This document shows, piece by piece, positions 5,874 through 6,545 of a stretch of DNA of 6,545 nt. How positions within the stretch are numbered: the stretch's first letter is position 1; each line of letters opens with the position of its first letter. The stretch comes from Micrococcaceae bacterium UBA4005 (GTDB taxonomy: Bacteria > Actinomycetota > Actinomycetes > Actinomycetales > Micrococcaceae), in assembly GCA_002384315.1 (NCBI GenBank), contig DGBL01000150.1, forward strand, positions 26,357 through 32,901. The letters run 5' to 3'. A program made the translations under genes and the position numbers. The notes beneath the pieces are model-generated. The model was given only the letters and a program-made list of their open reading frames with translations. It had not been told where the DNA came from and did no database searches.

Positions 5874-6101
5874 CTATGCCTTCTGGACGGTGATGGACCA
5901 TTCCGCTGCGCCATGCTTGGCGAAGTTCGTGACCGGGTAGCCGTTCTCCGCTGCCCAGCGCGGAATGGCATCGGTGGCCTGTGTGCAGTCAAAGTGGATC
6001 ACGAGCTCGTCTCCGCTGGAGAGCGTGGTCATGGCCTCTTTGGCCTCGACCAGCGGAAACGGGCAGACCTGTCCGTTGGTTTCCAGTGTTACTTGTGCCA
6101 T
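5874..6101 (-). CDS. TusA-family sulfur carrier protein (TsuB/YeeD-like)
   Basis: Small cytoplasmic sulfur-transfer protein of 75 residues, normal for the family. The defining motif CPFPL (C13-P14-F15-P16) holds the cysteine that carries persulfide sulfur. The rest shows the expected beta-alpha-beta-alpha-beta-beta pattern: VEAKEAMTTL helix, DELVIHFDC strand, ATDAIPRWAAENG helix and the final strand SITVQKA. ATG at 6101 has AAAGGA (6115-6110) eight bases upstream. It lies 102 bases downstream of a YeeE/YedE-family transporter gene on the same strand. That pairing resembles TsuA-TsuB, where the carrier assists thiosulfate uptake, so it is more likely a transporter partner than the tRNA-thiolation TusA of enterobacteria. 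Family certain, partner role inferred. Confidence 0.93.
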   Translation of the reverse strand: MAQVTLETNGQVCPFPLVEAKEAMTTLSSGDELVIHFDCTQATDAIPRWAAENGYPVTNFAKHGAAEWSITVQKA

Positions 6102-6203
6102 GGTAGGAGTCCTTTCGCGAGGGCAGGAATGCGCTCGGGTGATGTGGGGCTAGTGGTTGTATGGGTGTGCAGGATCGGTACGGTAACGCCTCAGCGCGAA
6201 CGC

Positions 6204-6545
6204 CTAGACGCGACTGGGCACCCTGGCGGCGCCGACCGTGGATCGCCGGGTAATGGTCAGCCGCGCGGCCAGCCCCGTTCCGAGGAGCATGAACGCGAAT
6301 GCCGTCCACCCCTGAAAGCTGAACTGCGCGGTCTGGACCATGGCGTTGCCGATGGTGCACCCACCTGCAAGGGCGGCGCCGACGCCCATAAGCGCCCCGC
6401 CGCCGAGGCTTTTGAGGACGGTGGGAGCGTCCGGGATCCGGATGCGGAATTCGCCGCTGCCTTTGGCTGCGATGAAGGAGCCGAGCAGGATGCCGACCAC
6501 CAGGTAGACGCCCCAGTCGACTACGTCCGGGTCTCCGGTGACAAG
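6204..6545 (-). CDS. YeeE/YedE-family (TsuA-like) transporter, 5' end cut by window edge
   Basis: C-terminal 113 residues of a polytopic membrane protein; the frame stays open to the right edge, so the real start lies outside. Three hydrophobic spans are visible at about 11-27, 47-66 and 79-96 of the fragment. The second ends in the family hallmark ALAGGCTIGNAM, with a conserved cysteine at fragment residue 63. In the characterised relative TsuA (YeeE), conserved cysteines line the path through which thiosulfate is passed. The tail RLTITRRSTVGAARVPSRV is basic and probably cytoplasmic. The TusA-family gene follows on the same strand, supporting a thiosulfate or related sulfur/selenium uptake role. 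A GTG at 6500 is internal to the family pattern and is not taken as the start. Substrate is inferred. Confidence 0.85.
   Translation of the reverse strand, partial: LVTGDPDVVDWGVYLVVGILLGSFIAAKGSGEFRIRIPDAPTVLKSLGGGALMGVGAALAGGCTIGNAMVQTAQFSFQGWTAFAFMLLGTGLAARLTITRRSTVGAARVPSRV

Noticed and set aside
6185..6204. Direct repeat of AACGCC near the transporter stop
   Set aside because: Six-base repeats are expected by chance, and no further copies were seen nearby.

Overview
The window is GC-rich and densely coding, and it looks like actinomycete chromosome. The strongest taxonomic clue is a complete S-(hydroxymethyl)mycothiol dehydrogenase gene (mscR), because mycothiol is the low-molecular-weight thiol of Actinomycetota. 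The overall feel suggests Micrococcales (Arthrobacter-like), but that is inference. No rRNA, tRNA, CRISPR array, insertion sequence, integrase or prophage sequence was seen, and there is no gene-free stretch longer than about 165 bases.

Layout from left to right: (1) a universal stress protein gene on the minus strand, cut by the left edge just before its C-terminus; (2) a 163-base divergent intergenic region with promoter-like boxes and two inverted repeats; (3) a plus-strand pair, mscR and a metallo-beta-lactamase-fold hydrolase, joined by a one-base TGATG stop/start overlap; (4) a minus-strand lipoate/octanoate ligase-family gene, convergent with the pair; (5) a minus-strand pair, aldo/keto reductase then DedA membrane protein, again joined by a TGATG overlap; (6) a minus-strand double-hotdog acyl-CoA thioesterase-like gene starting with GTG; (7) a minus-strand TusA-family sulfur carrier and, upstream of it, the C-terminal part of a YeeE/YedE-family transporter cut by the right edge.

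The genes suggest housekeeping detoxification and sulfur handling rather than a mobile or defence island. MscR oxidises the formaldehyde-mycothiol adduct. The coupled MBL hydrolase is a reasonable candidate for splitting the resulting S-formylmycothiol into mycothiol and formate, the step that esterases perform in glutathione systems. The YeeE-like/TusA-like pair resembles the thiosulfate-uptake pair TsuA/TsuB and could supply reduced sulfur. The aldo/keto reductase, thioesterase, DedA and ligase genes have recognisable folds but no substrate that can be read from the sequence.

I see no clearly new multi-gene system. The points most worth a second look are the mscR-MBL coupling, the inverted repeats in the usp/mscR divergent promoter region, a perfect 9-bp hairpin near the 3' end of mscR, the variant ligase motif, and a possible 22-residue hydrophobic microprotein.
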